Below are positions 37,820 to 46,854 of a stretch of DNA of 64,000 bases, in pieces (within the stretch, counting starts at the first letter, position 1; the number at the start of each line of letters is the position of its first letter). Made by a program: the position numbers and the translations under genes. This DNA comes from Lachnospiraceae bacterium (GTDB lineage: Bacteria; Bacillota; Clostridia; Lachnospirales; Lachnospiraceae): assembly GCA_017623675.1 (NCBI GenBank), contig JAGAOO010000046.1:43989-107988 (forward strand). The letters are read 5' to 3'. The notes under the pieces were generated by a model. That model saw only the letters and a program-made list of their open reading frames with translations. It had not been told where the DNA came from and ran no database searches.

Positions 37820-38623
37820 CTACTCTATTTTCCGTGCTACCACAGCAAACCGTCCATTTTCTGTATTATAAGCACAGGTTGATAATGTTATTAAGGTATC
37901 TCCGTAACTGGCAGTGGCTTCTATCTCATACGGAGTCAAAGCCTTCACCTGCTCTACAAACTCATTGAATTCCTCTTCGGAATCTGTATCAAAAAACTGA
38001 TAATACTTAAAATGCAATGTATCTGACTCATCATAAACCTGAGAATAAAAAGCTGCAATCACCTCATATTCACCATCCGCTTCAATGGTATTAAAGGTAA
38101 TTGTTTTATGTTTTTCATAGAATTCCTGTGAATCATACTTTAATATACCGGCAAACATAGTGCCCGATTTCATATTATGTCCATATATAATCTGATTGGC
38201 TGTTGGTTCTGAAAAGCTGCATTGAATATCCATAAAAGGAAGCCCGGAACCATCCCATTCCTGTTCAAAATTCCGATTAATATAGTATTCATTTTCCTCC
38301 ATATTCTGCATAACCGGATAATCTACCTTTGTATCCGGAATTGTAATCCAGCCAATAAAATGAGGATTTTCCCTGTACAATTCTGCATATTTCTTTTGTA
38401 CCATCCTGCCATTCACTTCAACAAGCTGAATATCAGCAGTATTCTCCTCAGACGTTGAAGAATCTACCTCCTCAATAATCAATCCTTTTAAAGCATTTAC
38501 ACCATTCTGACTTTGCCTGATTTCCATAAAATATTTTCCAAGATAAACAACACAGAATAATGTAATCAAGAGGCAAACACAAGCCAACACCAGACGAATG
38601 ATTTTATTCTTATCATTTTTCAT
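37820..38623 (-). CDS. srtB: Class B sortase
   Basis: A 267-residue membrane-anchored transpeptidase. An N-terminal membrane helix (LVLACVCLLITLFCVVYLG) precedes the catalytic domain. The active-site motif TLSTCAY puts the nucleophilic Cys near residue 248, the His is in YGHNMKSG and the Arg in GRFAVVARK. The TLSTC signature and long insertion before it indicate class B. No sortase substrate gene lies nearby, so the target surface protein is unknown. Confidence 0.93.
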   Translation of the reverse strand: MKNDKNKIIRLVLACVCLLITLFCVVYLGKYFMEIRQSQNGVNALKGLIIEEVDSSTSEENTADIQLVEVNGRMVQKKYAELYRENPHFIGWITIPDTKVDYPVMQNMEENEYYINRNFEQEWDGSGLPFMDIQCSFSEPTANQIIYGHNMKSGTMFAGILKYDSQEFYEKHKTITFNTIEADGEYEVIAAFYSQVYDESDTLHFKYYQFFDTDSEEEFNEFVEQVKALTPYEIEATASYGDTLITLSTCAYNTENGRFAVVARKIE

Positions 38624-38657
38624 TAAAATTACCCTCTATCTATAAAAATTTCAATTG

Positions 38658-38683
38658 AAAAAGAGACCACAGGGTCTCTTTTT
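38658..38683 (-). terminator. Intrinsic terminator at the end of the NUDIX gene
   Basis: Eleven-base perfect stem aaaaagagacc / ggtctcttttt with an ACAG loop. The stem reaches the NUDIX stop codon and ends in T5 on the minus strand. Confidence 0.85.
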
Positions 38684-39136
38684 CTAAAAATACTTCTTAT
38701 TTCCCCATTGGTTGTTTCGTTTCAGCTCCGTATATTCTGCATAAGCCTGTTCCAAAATCTGCTTTTCATTCGGGAACTTTAATAAATGATATGCTTCATG
38801 ATATTTATAATATCCCGAATCTAAGAAATATTCCTCTCTTTGTGGTTTGCTGTAATAACTGTCAGCCATCATAAGATACCAATGAACGTCTTTCTTAACA
38901 ACGTCTCCCGATGCATTAAACATATAATTGCTTTTATCAATATATTTAATAATGGTTGCACGTACGCCGGTTTCTTCCTGTACCTCACGCAAAGCGGTTT
39001 GAGCATGTTCCTCACCCTCTTCAACCGTTCCTTTTGGCAAGACCCATCCTTCATACTTATTTCTATAATTCTTATATAGTAGAAGAACCTTACCTCTGAA
39101 AATTACCACACCACCACAGCTTGTTGCTTCAATCAT
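38684..39136 (-). CDS. NUDIX hydrolase
   Basis: A 150-residue protein with an intact NUDIX box: GTVEEGEEHAQTALREVQEETGV fits GX5EX7REUXEEXGU (about residues 36-58). Such enzymes hydrolyse nucleoside diphosphates linked to another group. The N-terminus MIEATSCGGVVIFRGKVLLLYK is typical of Ap4A/oxidised nucleotide type members, but the substrate cannot be assigned. It sits between a penicillin-binding protein and sortase, with its own terminator. Confidence 0.9.
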   Translation of the reverse strand: MIEATSCGGVVIFRGKVLLLYKNYRNKYEGWVLPKGTVEEGEEHAQTALREVQEETGVRATIIKYIDKSNYMFNASGDVVKKDVHWYLMMADSYYSKPQREEYFLDSGYYKYHEAYHLLKFPNEKQILEQAYAEYTELKRNNQWGNKKYF

Positions 39137-39203
39137 TGCAATTCCTCCTGGTGTGACTAGCTATCGTTACTAGTATACCAAGCTTGGACTTTAATTTCAA
39201 CCA

Positions 39204-40691
39204 TTATTGATAATAGGCATCAAAAATCTGACGTGCTACGGAGGTTGCACGAATACCGGAAGTATCCGCATCTTCTATCACAACACAAACTACAATATCA
39301 GGATTTTCCACATTCGAAAACCCTACAAACCAGGAATGGGACTTGCCTTCCGAATTATATTCTGCTGTTCCGGTCTTTCCTGCCACGGTGTATGCATCTG
39401 TATTTACACCATATCCGGTTCCGTAATCCACAACTCCCTCCAACAGAGTTGTCATTTCCTGCGCCTCTGATGGTGTCATTAATCGTTTATAGGAGGATGG
39501 AGAGAACCGCTTTACATTCACACCCTCATAATTCACAATCTGTTCCACCATATATGGCTTCATCATTACACCGCCATTGGCAATGGTAGACATAATCATA
39601 GCATTATGCAGAGGCGAAATCAACGTGTCACCTTGCCCAATAACCGTCTGTGGAATCTGGGATTTATCCGATTGACCATCCAGAACAAAACTACTCTTGC
39701 TATAATTGCCACCGTATGGCAAGCTGTCGTTAAATAAGAAATCCTCACAAAGTTCCCGGAATTCATCCATATCCAAATTCGTTCCAATATTGGAATAAGA
39801 TGTATTACAGGAAAATGCCAAAGAGTCTGCCAAGTCCTCTTCTCCGTGAATCGTACCATTATAACAATGTATGGCAACATTGTTATAAATACCTTCTCCT
39901 TCACAGATAAAATGATAATCTTCCCAGTCCGGATTCTCACGTATATATTCCAAAGTTGTCAATGTTTTGAAGGTAGAGCCCGGAGGATACAACCCTTGAG
40001 TTGCACGATTCAAAAGAACACTGCCTTCTCCTTCTGTCTCAGTTGTCACAGACTCCCAAATAGCATCAATTTCATTCGGATTAAAGTCCGGTTTTGAAAC
40101 CATAGCAAGAATTTTGCCTGTATCCGGTTCCATCACCACTACTGCTCCCTTTCCATATCCCAAAGCATTGTAAGCCGTACTTTGAAGATTATAATCTAAT
40201 GTAGTGATAACAGTATCACCCATATTCTTCTTATCCTGAAGCGCATTTGTCGTCCTCTCAAATATATTGGCATTGGAGGTTAACAAATAATAATTGGAGG
40301 TTAATTCTAAACCTGATTTACCCTTCGTAGAAAAACCCACTGCATGTGCAAACATATTCCCATACGGATAAGTACGATAATAGGTTCCATCGTCCAGATA
40401 CTGATTCGTTGCAACAACCACTCCATCACTGGTTACAATATCTCCGCGTATCACCCGTTCTGCCAGCTTATCCTGTCTGGTATTATAGGAATTTGCAATC
40501 ACACGTTCACTATCAAAAATCATGAATTTGCAAAGATATAACACCATCAGTAAAAAAATACCGGCAAACACATATGTCATAAGCAGGATTGGCTTATTCG
40601 CTATTTTGTTTTTTTCGCTTCGTCTTTTTTCCCGCAACAGGAATTCCTGTGGATTCTGCCGCAAGGACGATTTTTTCTTTTTCTCGCTCAA
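39204..40691 (-). CDS. Penicillin-binding protein, transpeptidase (PbpA/FtsI type)
   Basis: A 495-residue class B PBP. A basic N-terminal tail precedes one membrane helix (about residues 33-53). Catalytic motifs are intact: STFK near residue 239, SCNTSYSN (SxN) near 294 and KTGTAE near 435. The dimerisation domain is short, as in PbpA rather than full FtsI with PASTA domains. The start is a TTG (40689-40691) with GAGGCGG upstream, which makes a 98-bp overlap with the end of the RodA/FtsW gene. It cross-links peptidoglycan with that partner. Confidence 0.9.
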   Translation of the reverse strand: MSEKKKKSSLRQNPQEFLLREKRRSEKNKIANKPILLMTYVFAGIFLLMVLYLCKFMIFDSERVIANSYNTRQDKLAERVIRGDIVTSDGVVVATNQYLDDGTYYRTYPYGNMFAHAVGFSTKGKSGLELTSNYYLLTSNANIFERTTNALQDKKNMGDTVITTLDYNLQSTAYNALGYGKGAVVVMEPDTGKILAMVSKPDFNPNEIDAIWESVTTETEGEGSVLLNRATQGLYPPGSTFKTLTTLEYIRENPDWEDYHFICEGEGIYNNVAIHCYNGTIHGEEDLADSLAFSCNTSYSNIGTNLDMDEFRELCEDFLFNDSLPYGGNYSKSSFVLDGQSDKSQIPQTVIGQGDTLISPLHNAMIMSTIANGGVMMKPYMVEQIVNYEGVNVKRFSPSSYKRLMTPSEAQEMTTLLEGVVDYGTGYGVNTDAYTVAGKTGTAEYNSEGKSHSWFVGFSNVENPDIVVCVVIEDADTSGIRATSVARQIFDAYYQ

Positions 40692-42045
40692 TTTTTTCCG
40701 CCTCTTTACTTGTTATAATATAAATTCCTTGAATAATCTGGAATATAATTAAGGTGCTTGTAATAGAACTCAGTCCATAGCTGACCAGAGGAAGTGTTAC
40801 ACCGGTAGAAGGAATGAATTTTGTCGCTCCTCCAATATTCAACAACACCTGGAATATGTAACAAACTGCAAAACCAAATGCCATATTCTTATAAAAAGAA
40901 CGTTTGCATTTCATTGCAATGGTAATAAAACCAATAAAAATACTAAAGCAGATTAATATCAAAATTAATGCTGCCAAAAGCCCCATTTCTTCTGCAATAA
41001 CAGAAAAGATAAAATCGCTTTCCCGAACAGGTATTGCCTCCGGCATTCCTTCATTTAATCCAGAGCCAAACCATCCACCGGAGCCTATGGCAAATAAAGA
41101 TTGGGCAATCTGATAACCGGAATTATCAATATCATTCCATGGATTTATCCAATTCTGAACCCGCACCAGAACATGCCGGAACAACTGCTTTCGGAACAAT
41201 ATAAATGCTATTCCTCCCAGAAAGCATGCTCCACCAATACATCCAAAGAAATATAAGGGCCGTCTGGTTGCAACATAAAGCATGGTAACATAGATAACGA
41301 AAAATATCAGTGCACCACCCAAATCTTTTTCCAAAACCAAAACACCAATGTGTGCTGCCGCAAATCCTGTTGCAATAACAATTTGACGAAATTCCGTACT
41401 CTTTGCAAACATACTGGCCACAAAGAACACAAACAGTATTTTTACGAATTCAGACGGTTGCAGGGAAAAATTAGCAAAACCAAAATCAAAGGCAAGCCAA
41501 TTCCTGGCACCATACTGTTCAATTCCGTGAATAAAACCTTCACCCGGAATAAAAACTGTAGCCAGACCAATTAATCCCAAAACACCATATACATAATAAT
41601 AATTTCTCAAATTACGATATTTCAACATAATCAAAGGAATAAAACTTACAACTAACAGCGTAACCGTTGAAATCGCAAACTGCTTCAATGCCAGATTGAA
41701 ATTAATCCGAGTCAGCATGGTATATCCAAATAACAACAGAAAACACATATTGTTAGTGATTAACCGTGAAGAATGCGGATAACATCTGTGGTACAAGACC
41801 ATATACAATACAGCCACCAGAATTTCTGCGCCATATAATAATAGTATTTTTATTGATTCCGTCTTTAAAAACAATGTTAAATACCATAAAAAGTGAATGA
41901 TGAACACTAATATGATCTGCTGAGTCAGTTTTTTATCCTTTGCAGCTTTGTCCATTGGCTTAAACACGCTGTAACACATCCAGCCATAGATTGCCAGCAG
42001 AATAATACTGACATACTGTGCAATTGTCGCAATTACAATTACCAT
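40594..42045 (-). CDS. FtsW/RodA/SpoVE family glycosyltransferase
   Basis: A 483-residue polytopic SEDS protein with about ten to twelve membrane segments. It polymerises lipid II in partnership with a class B PBP, which follows here. Recognisable parts are FSLQPSEFVKILFVFFVA, SQLF-like IAQSLFAIGSGGWFGSGL, ESDFIFSVIAEEMGLL and GVTLPLVSYGLSS. The basic C-terminal tail (KKTKRKKQ) is encoded in the region that overlaps the PBP gene. Whether it acts in elongation, division or sporulation cannot be decided from sequence. Confidence 0.9.
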   Translation of the reverse strand: MVIVIATIAQYVSIILLAIYGWMCYSVFKPMDKAAKDKKLTQQIILVFIIHFLWYLTLFLKTESIKILLLYGAEILVAVLYMVLYHRCYPHSSRLITNNMCFLLLFGYTMLTRINFNLALKQFAISTVTLLVVSFIPLIMLKYRNLRNYYYVYGVLGLIGLATVFIPGEGFIHGIEQYGARNWLAFDFGFANFSLQPSEFVKILFVFFVASMFAKSTEFRQIVIATGFAAAHIGVLVLEKDLGGALIFFVIYVTMLYVATRRPLYFFGCIGGACFLGGIAFILFRKQLFRHVLVRVQNWINPWNDIDNSGYQIAQSLFAIGSGGWFGSGLNEGMPEAIPVRESDFIFSVIAEEMGLLAALILILICFSIFIGFITIAMKCKRSFYKNMAFGFAVCYIFQVLLNIGGATKFIPSTGVTLPLVSYGLSSITSTLIIFQIIQGIYIITSKEAEKIEREKEKIVLAAESTGIPVAGKKTKRKKQNSE

Positions 42046-42050
42046 ATTGC

Positions 42051-44417
42051 TTACTCAATTCCTTTCTTATAGTGACCAGAATTTTCGGATGTTCGAGAAG
42101 ATAAATTCAGTATTTCATTAATTTCCGATTTTCTTTCTGTTGTTAATAGAATTCGATAGGTTTTAATCTGATTTTCCTTCAATTCCTGCCGAACCGGTAT
42201 CAGGGAAGTTGGCTCCTTCTGATAAATCACATTATAACAGTATTTGCAGACCGGATGTATTCGAAATACGTCCTTATGGTCATTTTTTAAGCACACATCT
42301 CTACCCTCATGATAACAGCCTGTGGTATTCTTAATGGTACACTGTGTCGTAATCATCACCGGCTGACACCCATATATTATCCATTCCCATTCTGTTTCCG
42401 GTGTTCGTAACAGTAGTTCTTCTATCTCTGAACCATTCAATTCAACAGGAAGAGTCAGATGAAGATTGGACATAAATGACTGATATCGGTTAACAGCCAC
42501 CCAATTATAGGCATAAAGGCTATAATCACAAATCACTGGAGGTTGAACCTGTTTTTCACGCAAGAATGCCAGTTCATCCAAGGTTCTTACAATGAAACCA
42601 TCTGGATTCAAGTCAAGTAATTCCAATAGTTCCTGCTCCATGCTTCTGCGGAACATTCTTGGCAGATTAATATATGCCTTTTTCCCAAATTGACGAATCT
42701 TATTTATAAATTCTTCTGTTTTTTTTGGAGAAAAAGCTTCCAATTCCAGTTCTATTCTCTGTACATTCGGATACTGACAGACCATTTCAAGTTGTTCCAA
42801 AGTCGAAACTGCAACCGATAATCTTGTTTCCAATGGTAGCTCATCTTCTCCAATATTTGTCTGCCTTTCAAGTTTTTCTTTCTGCTTCCATCCTGCAAAA
42901 GAATCTGTCGGCTGTGTTTTCAACTGTCTTTTCTTATCCCTAGAGCATACTTGTTCCAGTTCTGCCAAAGCCTGTCTTCGTAAAGCATTGAACTCTTTCA
43001 TAGAAAAGAAACAATCTTCATCCATATCAATCGTAATGTCCGTAATAACGAAAGGAGCCTCACCAAGCTTGTTCAGTTTTTCAATAATCATAGCCTCTGT
43101 TAAAGGCTGGTTCTGGGCTTTGGTTACCACTGTACCGGTTACTGTTACAGATTTTTCACCGCAATCCGCTTTTATCATAGCAGATAACTCTTTCTTTAGC
43201 GTAACAGAAATATGAATATTTTCTTTCAATCCACAAACAGAATTCTCAGCCAATATTGTCTCACAAAGCAACGCATTTTTGGTTCGAAATACCAAATCGT
43301 TCGGCTGTATATCCTTCAATTGCTTGGCATTCAACCATACCTCTTTACCCGCTCTTCCTATTTCAGCGGAAGTCAGTTCAATCAACTTTCCTCGTTGTGT
43401 ACGGATTTCCAGAACATCTCCACGATTCAAATTCCGCTGCAAATGAATTTTCACTTGGCCACCTTGCACACCAACGACCGTACCAATCATTAAACCATTA
43501 TGATTGTTCCGGTCTACACACATCATTTCTTTTCCATTATGGCAATGAAAATAGCCCTCAGTAAAATTACCCCGATTAAAAATATCTGCCAGTCGTTCCC
43601 GTTCCAAATCAACATCAAAGGTTTGTTGCGAAACATAGGCTTCTACTGCTCTTTTATATGCTTCAACTGCAGAAATAACATATTCCGGCTTTTTCATTCT
43701 TCCTTCAATCTTGAATGAATCTACACCAGCTTCTATTAATTCCGGGACGGCTGATAAACCACACAAATCCTTAGGACTTAAATAATACCCCGAAGTGCCA
43801 TCCGGCAAAGAATACTGTTGCCTGCAGGGTTGGGCACATCTTCCCCTATTACCACTTCGACCACCAATCATACTGCTTAGAAGACAATGACCGGAATAGG
43901 AATAACACAACGCTCCATGGACAAATACTTCAATCTCTAATCCTGTTTCCTGCTTTATCCTGCGAATTTCTTCTATCGATAATTCTCTTGCAGGCACGAT
44001 ACGCACCGCACCCATTTCCTTTATTAGCTTTGCACCATAATGTGTAGTCAACGACATCTGAGTACTGGCATGCAATTCCATTTCAGGAAACATTTCATGT
44101 ATCAATGCAGCCACACCCATATCCTGTACAATGACCGCATCCAATCCTGCTTCGTAAGGCTTTTTCAAATACACGAAAAGACGGTCAATTTCTTCATTTT
44201 TTAATAAAGTATTCACCGTCAAATAAAGCTTCTTATGATGCAGCTTGGTATATTCGATTCCTCGTAACAATTCTTTCTCCGTCAGATTTGCAGCATATGC
44301 CCGGGCACCAAAACTGGTACCGCCCAGATAAACTGCATCTGCTCCAGCTTGAAATGCTTGCTGCATAATCTCAAAGGAGCCTGCCGGAGCCAGAATTTCC
44401 GGTTTCTTTGTCCACAT
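42051..44417 (-). CDS. U32 family peptidase with DUF3656 domain
   Basis: A 788-residue protein. The N-terminal U32 domain has LAPAGSFEIMQQAFQAGADAVYLGG and the family signature EVFVHGALCYSYSGHCLLSS, with cysteines RCAQPCRQQY downstream. A DUF3656-like middle and a second TIM-barrel-like half follow. Bacterial relatives (RlhA, TrhP) act in rRNA or tRNA hydroxylation rather than proteolysis, so peptidase activity should not be assumed. It lies between zapA and the SEDS gene; ZapA-U32 adjacency is frequent in Firmicutes. Confidence 0.88.
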   Translation of the reverse strand: MWTKKPEILAPAGSFEIMQQAFQAGADAVYLGGTSFGARAYAANLTEKELLRGIEYTKLHHKKLYLTVNTLLKNEEIDRLFVYLKKPYEAGLDAVIVQDMGVAALIHEMFPEMELHASTQMSLTTHYGAKLIKEMGAVRIVPARELSIEEIRRIKQETGLEIEVFVHGALCYSYSGHCLLSSMIGGRSGNRGRCAQPCRQQYSLPDGTSGYYLSPKDLCGLSAVPELIEAGVDSFKIEGRMKKPEYVISAVEAYKRAVEAYVSQQTFDVDLERERLADIFNRGNFTEGYFHCHNGKEMMCVDRNNHNGLMIGTVVGVQGGQVKIHLQRNLNRGDVLEIRTQRGKLIELTSAEIGRAGKEVWLNAKQLKDIQPNDLVFRTKNALLCETILAENSVCGLKENIHISVTLKKELSAMIKADCGEKSVTVTGTVVTKAQNQPLTEAMIIEKLNKLGEAPFVITDITIDMDEDCFFSMKEFNALRRQALAELEQVCSRDKKRQLKTQPTDSFAGWKQKEKLERQTNIGEDELPLETRLSVAVSTLEQLEMVCQYPNVQRIELELEAFSPKKTEEFINKIRQFGKKAYINLPRMFRRSMEQELLELLDLNPDGFIVRTLDELAFLREKQVQPPVICDYSLYAYNWVAVNRYQSFMSNLHLTLPVELNGSEIEELLLRTPETEWEWIIYGCQPVMITTQCTIKNTTGCYHEGRDVCLKNDHKDVFRIHPVCKYCYNVIYQKEPTSLIPVRQELKENQIKTYRILLTTERKSEINEILNLSSRTSENSGHYKKGIE

Positions 44418-44457
44418 ATCTGCCTCAGGTTATGATTTTGTTTTAATCATATACTTC

Positions 44458-44868
44458 TTATTTTTTATTGCTTCTATCATTTTCCGCTTCCAGTTGAATA
44501 ATTTTTCTCTGCAAGGCATTGACTTGTTCCTTGTATTCCTCAACCAGTTTCAAGGCAGATTCCTGTTTAATCCGGGTCTCAATCACCTCGTGGCGCAGAT
44601 CATAAAGCTGTTTTTCCTTCTCATCTTCCACCTTTACAGATTCCTCTGCCTGCTTCTTAACCTTGAAATAATCATCCGCAATATTCAAAGCCAACAAAAC
44701 ACCCTGGTATTCTGTATTTAATTTCCGATAATGTTCACTACTCTTACATTCTGTAATTTTATTATTAATATACATTGCGATACTTTGCAGATATTCTTCA
44801 CTTTCATATCCACTTAAGGTATATACCTTCCCATTAATAATTACCGGAATATCTTTCTTCTGTGCCAT
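44458..44868 (-). CDS. zapA: Cell division protein ZapA
   Basis: A 136-residue protein. The N-terminus VIINGKVYTLSGYESEEYLQSIAMYINNKI is the ZapA globular domain, and the rest is a coiled coil (about residues 65-130) used for dimerisation. ZapA bundles FtsZ filaments at the division site. It is 10 bp downstream of ruvB. The ribosome site AAGGAGG is ideal. Confidence 0.9.
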   Translation of the reverse strand: MAQKKDIPVIINGKVYTLSGYESEEYLQSIAMYINNKITECKSSEHYRKLNTEYQGVLLALNIADDYFKVKKQAEESVKVEDEKEKQLYDLRHEVIETRIKQESALKLVEEYKEQVNALQRKIIQLEAENDRSNKK

Positions 44869-44878
44869 AGGTTCCTCC

Positions 44879-45889
44879 TTAATCCTCTCTTGGTATCATT
44901 GCTTCTAATCCAAAATGTCGGTAACACAATTCTGTTACCATTCGACCTCTAGGGGTACGATTTATAAATCCATTTTTAATTAAATATGGTTCATATACAT
45001 CTTCAATGGTTCCCGGATCCTCTCCGATTGCCGCCGCCAGGGTATCCAGTCCAACCGGCTTACCATCGAATTTTTCTATCATAGTCCTTAACATATGTCG
45101 ATCTGTCTCGTCTAAGCCCATAGTATCAACCTCTAAACGATCCAAAGCAGTTCGAGCAATCTCATAGGTGATTTCACCCTGATATTCCACCTCTGCAAAA
45201 TCCCGCACCCGCTTCAATAAGCGATTTGCAAGACGCGGTGTTCCTCTGGACCGTCTGGCAATCTCACCGGCTCCCGCCGAGTCCAATGATACTCCTAATA
45301 CATATGCTGAACGTTCGATAATTTCTGTTAATTCCTCATTGGTATAGAATTCCAAACGATTCACAACACCGAATCGGTCTCTCAACGGTGCTGTTAACAT
45401 ACCTGCTCTGGTAGTTGCCCCAATCAGTGTAAAATGTGGCAAATCCAGCCGTATGGAGCGGGCTGCCGCACCTTTACCTATCATGACATCAATCGCAAAG
45501 TCTTCCATGGCAGGATAAAGTACTTCTTCAACCTGGCGATTTAAACGATGAATTTCATCAATAAATAACACATCATGTTCGGACAAATTATTCAAAACAG
45601 CTGCCAATTCTCCCGGTTTTTCGATTGCCGGTCCGGAAGTAATTTTCAGATTTACTTTCATTTCATTGGCAACAATGGACGCCAGTGTTGTTTTTCCCAG
45701 CCCCGGTGGACCATATAGCAACACATGATCTAAAGACTCTCCACGCTGTTTTGCCGCTTCAATGAATACTTTAAGATTATTCTTTACCTTTTCCTGTCCA
45801 ATATAATCATCCAAGTACTTCGGTCGCAAACTACTTTCCAGCTTACTGTCTTCCTCAATAAATTCAGTTGTTATCACACGATTGTTCAT
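44879..45889 (-). CDS. ruvB: Holliday junction branch migration ATPase RuvB
   Basis: A 336-residue AAA+ motor. Visible are [20 protein letters not shown], Walker [13 protein letters not shown], Walker [10 protein letters not shown], the sensor region [10 protein letters not shown] and the C-terminal winged helix ([17 protein letters not shown]). The start at 45889 gives a family-typical length; an upstream Met at 45916 adds nine residues. It follows ruvA with an 80-bp gap; ruvC is not in the window. Confidence 0.96.
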   Translation of the reverse strand: MNNRVITTEFIEEDSKLESSLRPKYLDDYIGQEKVKNNLKVFIEAAKQRGESLDHVLLYGPPGLGKTTLASIVANEMKVNLKITSGPAIEKPGELAAVLNNLSEHDVLFIDEIHRLNRQVEEVLYPAMEDFAIDVMIGKGAAARSIRLDLPHFTLIGATTRAGMLTAPLRDRFGVVNRLEFYTNEELTEIIERSAYVLGVSLDSAGAGEIARRSRGTPRLANRLLKRVRDFAEVEYQGEITYEIARTALDRLEVDTMGLDETDRHMLRTMIEKFDGKPVGLDTLAAAIGEDPGTIEDVYEPYLIKNGFINRTPRGRMVTELCYRHFGLEAMIPRED

Positions 45890-45969
45890 TTTGTTCTTCC
45901 AATCCCGTTCCATCATTTATCTTTATATTAGAGCTTCTGCTTAAGATTCTCTATTGGTTTTATACATTC

Positions 45970-46569
45970 TTAAACAAGCTTCCGTAAAGCTGCCTTTAAT
46001 AATTCTTCTTCTGTCATTCCATCCGCATGCTCAACTCGCCTGATTGCCTGCGTCGCTTCCAGTTGGGAATAACCTAAGCTTGTCAGTGCCATTGCTGTCG
46101 TAGTAAACACATCTGTATCCAACGGAACCCCCGTAGATTCCTGAACATCTTCTTCCAACAATGAATCTAAGGATAACTTATCCTTTAATTCTATTATGAT
46201 TCGCTGTGCCCCCTTGGTACCAACCCCGTTTGCTTTTGTCAATGCTTTTGCATCGCCACTTATAACAGCCATTTGTATGTCATTCACCGTTAACGCAGAA
46301 AGTACGGCAATCGCAACTTTAGGACCTACGCCAGAAACGCTGATAAGTAGTTGAAATAATCGAAGTGCTTCTTTATTCAAAAATCCGTATAAACTAATAT
46401 CATCTTCCCGAATGTTCATGTGAAGATGTAGGGTAACCTTCTCACCAAGAGCAGGCATTCTTCCTAAATCCATTCCGGATGTAAAAATCCGATACCCCAT
46501 TCCATGATTGTCAACAATTACGGAATCATCTTGAATCTCTTCTAGTGTTCCTTTGATATATGCTAACAT
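45970..46569 (-). CDS. ruvA: Holliday junction DNA-binding protein RuvA
   Basis: A 199-residue protein with an N-terminal OB fold (MLAYIKGTLEEIQDDSVIVD), two HhH motifs (SVSGVGPKVAIAVLSAL; KANGVGTKGAQRIIIELKDKL) and a C-terminal RuvB-binding domain (ALTSLGYSQLEATQAI). ATG at 46567-46569 follows GGAG; the longer frame translates the structured leader and is rejected. A promoter at 46721-46749 would give a leader of about 145 nt. Confidence 0.96.
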   Translation of the reverse strand: MLAYIKGTLEEIQDDSVIVDNHGMGYRIFTSGMDLGRMPALGEKVTLHLHMNIREDDISLYGFLNKEALRLFQLLISVSGVGPKVAIAVLSALTVNDIQMAVISGDAKALTKANGVGTKGAQRIIIELKDKLSLDSLLEEDVQESTGVPLDTDVFTTTAMALTSLGYSQLEATQAIRRVEHADGMTEEELLKAALRKLV

Positions 46570-46593
46570 TGCGTTTCTCCATTCGTTCTTTCC

Positions 46594-46710
46594 GCATGAA
46601 CGCCACCTCAAAACCTTCGGTTTTTCGGTGTTCGTTGCACTCACATAAGCTCTCTGATAAGCACTTGCCTGCCAGCAGTCAATGCTTATCCTTCGACCTT
46701 GCGTTCATGC
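46594..46710 (-). other. Structured 5' leader of ruvA, three-stem fold
   Basis: On the minus strand a closing stem GCATGAACGC / GCGTTCATGC (46701-46710 with 46594-46603) encloses two hairpins: GATAAGCA / TGCTTATC (46683-46690 with 46656-46663), and CACC / GGTG with inner AAAACC / GGTTTT (46604-46630). All pairs listed are Watson-Crick and exact. It lies between the predicted promoter and the ruvA ribosome site. It does not match a riboswitch I recognise. Confidence 0.55.
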
Positions 46711-46720
46711 TTATGCGAGC

Positions 46721-46749
46721 ATTATATCATAGTTTTTGGTATTAATCAA
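46721..46749 (-). promoter_or_regulatory. SigA promoter of ruvAB-zapA
   Basis: TTGATT (46744-46749) and TATAAT (46721-46726) with a 17-bp spacer on the minus strand. Divergent from the promoter of the plus-strand exonuclease gene. Confidence 0.7.
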
Positions 46750-46825
46750 AAAATAACTGATAAACTCTCTGTTTTTTATGCTACTATTCTGAAAAGGGAT
46801 AAATACTGGCTGTTTTTAATCTTTT

Positions 46826-46835
46826 TTGCTATAAT
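46826..46835 (+). promoter_or_regulatory. Extended -10 promoter of the exonuclease gene
   Basis: TTTGCTATAAT gives TATAAT at 46830-46835 with an upstream TG motif; the -35 region is weak. The ATG is 20 bp downstream. Confidence 0.55.
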
Positions 46836-46854
46836 GTACGAGGAGGTAGGCACT

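Noticed and set aside
46570-46644. N-terminal extension of RuvA
   Set aside because: It lies in the structured leader; the ATG at 46569 has a ribosome site and gives the family start.
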